Assembly: GCF_003269065.1 (NCBI RefSeq)
Contig: NZ_QLTA01000038.1
Span: forward strand, 1-52,301
DNA: 52,301 nt
From: Paracidovorax anthurii
Lineage (GTDB): Bacteria; Pseudomonadota; Gammaproteobacteria; Burkholderiales; Burkholderiaceae_C
Direction: 5' to 3'
Both the position numbers and the translations under genes were made by a program. This document shows, in pieces, positions 47,995-52,301 of this stretch. How positions within the stretch are numbered: position 1 is the first letter of the stretch; each line of letters opens with the position of its first letter. Under the pieces are notes generated by a model that worked only from the letters and a program-made list of their open reading frames with translations, was not told where the DNA came from and did no database searches.

Positions 47995-48903
47995 TCAGCC
48001 CTTGCGGCTGAGCAGCACGATGCCGGCCAGCACCACCGCCCCGCCCACCAGTTGCAGCGGCTGCAGGGTCTGCTCCAGCACCCACCAGCCCAGCAGCAGC
48101 GTGGCCACGGGCTCGATGTTCATCACCGGGGCATTGCGCGCCATGTCCATCCGGGGCAGGCTCACGAACATCGCCGTGAACGCGGTGCCGTAGAGCACCA
48201 CCAGCGCCGCGAGGCCCCACCAGCCCGGGGTCGCCCCGGGCCACTGCATGCCACCGGGCACCAGCCCGCTCACGCCGGCCGCCACCATCAGCGCGAACAC
48301 CGTGCCTACCGTCATGAGGCTGCGCCACATGCCGGGCAGGGCCTTGAGCTTGTGGTCGGTGACCCAGAGCGCCACGGCGAACACGCAGGCCGCCGTGAAT
48401 GCGAACGCGATGCCCGCCATCCAGTCCCCGCTGCCGTCCTGCCCGAGCCGGGCCACGCGGCCGGGAATGTCCAGCGCCAGCAGCAGCCCGCACAGCGCCA
48501 CCGCCATCACCACCGCCGCGCGGCGCGTCGGGCGCGGCCCGCCCAGGGCCCAGGTGAGCAGCGCGAGCAGCACCGGGCACACGTTCGACACCAGCAGCGC
48601 CAGCGCCACCGGGATGCGCGCCACCGCCGAATACAGGCACAGGCTCTGCGTGGCCACCAGTGCGCCGAGCAGCAATTGCCAGCGCAGCGCGCCGGGCGCC
48701 ATCGCCAGCGCGGGGCGCTTCCAGGCCACCAGCGCGGCCAGCACCAGCGCCGTTGCGCCGCTGCGGCACAGCACCGCCAGCAGCAGGCCCGTGCCATGGT
48801 CGAAGGCGAGCCGGGCCGCGACGTGGTTGGCCGCGAAAGTGCAGCTGATCAGCAGCAGCAGGCCGATGGCGAAGCGGCGGGGGAAGGGCGCGGGAAGGGT
48901 CAT
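47995..48903 (-). CDS. DMT-superfamily (EamA) exporter
   Basis: The 302-residue protein has ten predicted membrane helices in two EamA repeats. Its end, EPVATLLLGWWVLEQTLQPLQLVGGAVVLAGI, is the classic second-repeat signature. It probably exports an amino acid or metabolite. The Lrp gene lies directly upstream on the same strand, a common regulator-exporter pairing. Confidence 0.9.
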   Translation of the reverse strand: MTLPAPFPRRFAIGLLLLISCTFAANHVAARLAFDHGTGLLLAVLCRSGATALVLAALVAWKRPALAMAPGALRWQLLLGALVATQSLCLYSAVARIPVALALLVSNVCPVLLALLTWALGGPRPTRRAAVVMAVALCGLLLALDIPGRVARLGQDGSGDWMAGIAFAFTAACVFAVALWVTDHKLKALPGMWRSLMTVGTVFALMVAAGVSGLVPGGMQWPGATPGWWGLAALVVLYGTAFTAMFVSLPRMDMARNAPVMNIEPVATLLLGWWVLEQTLQPLQLVGGAVVLAGIVLLSRKG

Positions 48904-48996
48904 CGCGGACTCCGGGACGGGGGGTGACGGGGCGGGAATGCATGCCCGCAGAGAGGGAGGGGGCCGGCGTGCCGGCACGGCTCGGCAGGGGACGGG

Positions 48997-49545
48997 TCAG
49001 CCGGGCCGCCGGGGGACCGCGGACGGGGCCGGGGACGGTGCGGTGGACGGGGCCCCGCCGCTCCTGCTGCACGGCAGCTTGGGCTCGAACTTGCTGCGCT
49101 TGATGCTGAAGAACGCCTTCACGTTGCGCACATTGCTGTCGCTGGTGAACAGCCGCTGCGCCAGCGCCAGATAGCCCGGCATGTCGGGCGCATGCACGAT
49201 CAGGATGAAGTCAGGGCCGGGCGATACCCGGTAGCACTGCTGCACGGCCGCCTCACCGGCCACGCGGGCCTCGAAGGCATCCATCTGCGCGGCGTCCTGC
49301 CGGTCGAGCGCCACCTCCACGATGGCCGTGAGCCCGTGGCCCAGGTGGCGGGCCAGCGCATCCGGCTGCACCAGCGCCACCTCGCGCTCGATCAGGCCGG
49401 CATCGCGCAGGCGCTTCACGCGCCGCAGGCACGTGGGCGGCGACACCCGCACCAGGGTGGCCAGGGACTGGTTGCTGAGGGTGGCATCGGTCTGCAGTGC
49501 CTCCAGCAATTGCAGGTCGATCGGATCGAGGAATGATTCTTCCAT
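48997..49545 (-). CDS. Lrp/AsnC-family regulator
   Basis: The 182-residue protein has the HTH LDPIDLQLLEALQTDATLSN and an RAM-type effector domain (CYRVSPGPDFILIVHAPDM). A Pro/Ser/Ala-rich tail of about 22 residues extends beyond the usual end. ATG 49545 gives the family's N-terminal spacing; 49575 is possible. It likely controls the adjacent exporter and itself, and shares a divergent region with glmS. Confidence 0.9.
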   Translation of the reverse strand: MEESFLDPIDLQLLEALQTDATLSNQSLATLVRVSPPTCLRRVKRLRDAGLIEREVALVQPDALARHLGHGLTAIVEVALDRQDAAQMDAFEARVAGEAAVQQCYRVSPGPDFILIVHAPDMPGYLALAQRLFTSDSNVRNVKAFFSIKRSKFEPKLPCSRSGGAPSTAPSPAPSAVPRRPG

Positions 49546-49559
49546 GGATGTGGATTTTA

Positions 49560-49602
49560 TGGAATTAAATTTCATTACCCATGGTTGGTGGAATTTAACT
49601 TC
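49560..49602. promoter_or_regulatory. AT-rich direct repeats in the lrp-glmS divergent region
   Basis: TGGAATTAAATTTC (49560-49573) and TGGAATTTAACTTC (49589-49602) agree at 12 of 14 bases and are 29 bases apart, roughly three helical turns. In GC-rich DNA this suggests an Lrp-type operator or promoter elements. Confidence 0.5.
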
Positions 49603-49712
49603 TAAAAAATCACGAAAATTTATGAGAAATTTCTTGATGCCCTGCCTACGATCTCGCTGCTTCCCACTCGCTTTTCAGTCCTTTCACCCCCATTCCCACA
49701 GGAGTACAGGCT

Positions 49713-51602
<1,890 letters not shown>

Positions 51603-51850
51603 GGGGAGGCGCGGGCACTCCGTACTGATTGCAAGAAATAAAGTTCGTCGGGAGCAAATAAAGTCTGTCGAGGATTTCCTGCATTATGAAATCAACTCGC
51701 GCGAGCCTTTTCAGGAAATCACAGTACAGGACACTCGTAATTGAAGGGCGCTATAGGCTCACATCGGCCTTGCTGCGCAAAACGATGCAGCTCGATGGTT
51801 GGGCTGCCTCTTGGCAGTCCATTTTTTTGCATCAGCAGCATGTAATTGTT
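51603..51850. other. AT-richer gap after glmS with short repeats
   Basis: No convincing gene. Two tandem 20-bp units start with AAATAAAGT at 51636 and 51656 (14 of 20 identical). GATTTCCTG (51673-51681) and CAGGAAATC (51712-51720) form an inverted repeat. A 60-codon frame at 51686-51868 has no ribosome site or recognisable domain. Base use differs from the preceding genes and suggests acquired DNA. Confidence 0.4.
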
Positions 51851-51879
51851 GAACATTGTGTAATATAAGCACAATGTTC
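51851..51879. promoter_or_regulatory. Perfect inverted-repeat operator over the HTH gene start
   Basis: GAACATTGTG (51851-51860) and CACAATGTTC (51870-51879) are exact inverse copies with a 9-base spacer. The spacer (TAATATAAG) contains a -10-like box, and the right arm contains the ATG of the HTH gene, as in autorepressed small regulators. Confidence 0.7.
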
Positions 51880-51961
51880 CAGTTTCCCTCATCACAGTCG
51901 GAACTCATCAAGTTCGCTCGGGGAGGCCGCTCTCAAGCAGAGTTTTCGCGGCTGCTGGGAT
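51874..51961 (+). pseudogene. Small HTH (XRE-like) regulator interrupted by IS5
   Basis: Only 29 codons remain. FARGGRSQAEFSRLLG matches the first helices of an XRE/Cro-type DNA-binding domain, and the frame runs into the IS terminal repeat just where the recognition helix should follow. The start is fixed by the operator overlap. It resembles small regulators carried on mobile DNA, possibly an antitoxin, but the rest is missing. Confidence 0.6.
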
Positions 51962-52301
51962 GGGCTTTGTTGCACAAATCAGTTCGAAGACGGCATAGCC
52001 CCAACCCCAGACGGATTTATGCCATGGCGGCCACCAGAACGGTTTGAGGACGACCGATCTGGCTGAAGCGGTTGAGTACGGCCACGCGGACATGCAACTC
52101 CACCACCTGATGCTCGAACGTGCGCGCCGTCACCCGTTCGCCCAGTCGCTTGAAGCAGTGCATCTTCGTCTCGACAAGGCTGCGCCGGTGGTAGCCGCTC
52201 CACTTCTTCCAGACGCTGCGGCCCAAACGCTGGCACGCCCGGATGGCTTCGTTGCGCTGCTCCGATCCCGGACTCGGCTTCTTCCAGTGGCGGGCGTTCT
52301 T
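51962..52301. mobile_element. IS5-family insertion sequence, left part
   Basis: The terminal repeat GGGCTTTGTTGCACAAATC (51962-51980) is typical of IS5-family elements. The element continues past the window edge, so the other end and target duplication are unseen. Confidence 0.88.
52017..52301 (-). CDS. IS5-family transposase, C-terminal part
   Basis: Ninety-four codons before the stop are in the window; the frame is open at the edge. The segment KWSGYHRRSLVETKMHCFK carries the conserved Y-x-x-R-x-x-x-E-x-x-x-x-x-x-K signature with the last catalytic Glu of the DDE transposases. The end reads FEHQVVELHVRVAVLNRF. No frameshift is seen in the visible part. Confidence 0.9.
   Translation of the reverse strand, partial: KNARHWKKPSPGSEQRNEAIRACQRLGRSVWKKWSGYHRRSLVETKMHCFKRLGERVTARTFEHQVVELHVRVAVLNRFSQIGRPQTVLVAAMA

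Noticed and set aside
49546-49712. A glmS ribozyme or riboswitch leader
   Set aside because: Only about 167 bases separate lrp and glmS and no ribozyme core or hairpin set is visible; such ribozymes are typical of Firmicutes.
51686-51868. A 60-codon frame after glmS
   Set aside because: No ribosome site, no known motif, and it overlaps the operator of the HTH gene.

Overview
The window is GC-rich and carries ordinary proteobacterial housekeeping genes with compact, overlapping operons. Gene content suggests a betaproteobacterium of the Comamonadaceae, most like Acidovorax/Paracidovorax: a TctC/Bug solute-binding protein, an SAH riboswitch before ahcY, paired DUF2917 proteins beside a LysR regulator, and an hrp-type (PIP) box before a very large effector-like protein. 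The PIP box hints at a plant-associated strain with an Hrp type III secretion system. Taxonomy and lifestyle are inferences; no rRNA or tRNA gene was seen.

Left part (1-17 kb). The window opens in the 3' end of an IS4-like transposase that has cut off the front of an ATP-grasp gene. The remnant is followed by tightly coupled cysC and cysQ (PAPS synthesis and PAP removal). Next come a TRAP transporter (dctQ-dctM-dctP, minus strand), a divergent LysR regulator, an orphan amino-acid-binding protein and a complete gltIJKL-type glutamate/aspartate ABC transporter. The latter has a hairpin after the binding-protein gene and a strong terminator after the ATPase gene. After a small YkgJ-type cysteine-cluster protein lies the most interesting gene: a 1480-residue protein with a disordered Pro/Ala-rich N-terminus, preceded by TTCGG-N15-TTCGC and a -10-like hexamer at the right spacing. 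A TctC-type binding protein follows.

Middle part (17-35 kb). A minus-strand chain runs from prfC through a decayed membrane-protein gene, its intact paralogue, an SMR/ArnE-like protein, a GT2 glycosyltransferase, a GT-C-like membrane protein and a HAD phosphatase. It looks like a lipid-linked sugar or envelope-glycan module. On the plus strand are a PilZ-like protein and a one-carbon block (SAH riboswitch, ahcY, tlyA, metF), then a small secreted protein and an RlpA-like lipoprotein. rlmJ (minus) and a transmembrane Ser/Thr kinase with a four-cysteine tail (plus) are divergent.

Right part (35-52 kb). rplM-rpsI has its own promoter, leader and terminator. Then come a DUF6776-like protein, a bactofilin and erpA. 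Opposite them are anmK and an M23 endopeptidase (murein recycling and remodelling), divergent from tyrS. A LysR regulator and two DUF2917 genes share a duplicated operator-like sequence. Next are a stand-alone BLUF photoreceptor, a Crp/Fnr regulator, glmU with a soluble histidine kinase, a DMT exporter with an Lrp regulator, and glmS. The right edge is AT-richer: a small HTH gene, whose perfect inverted-repeat operator overlaps its start codon, is broken by an IS5-family element that runs off the window.
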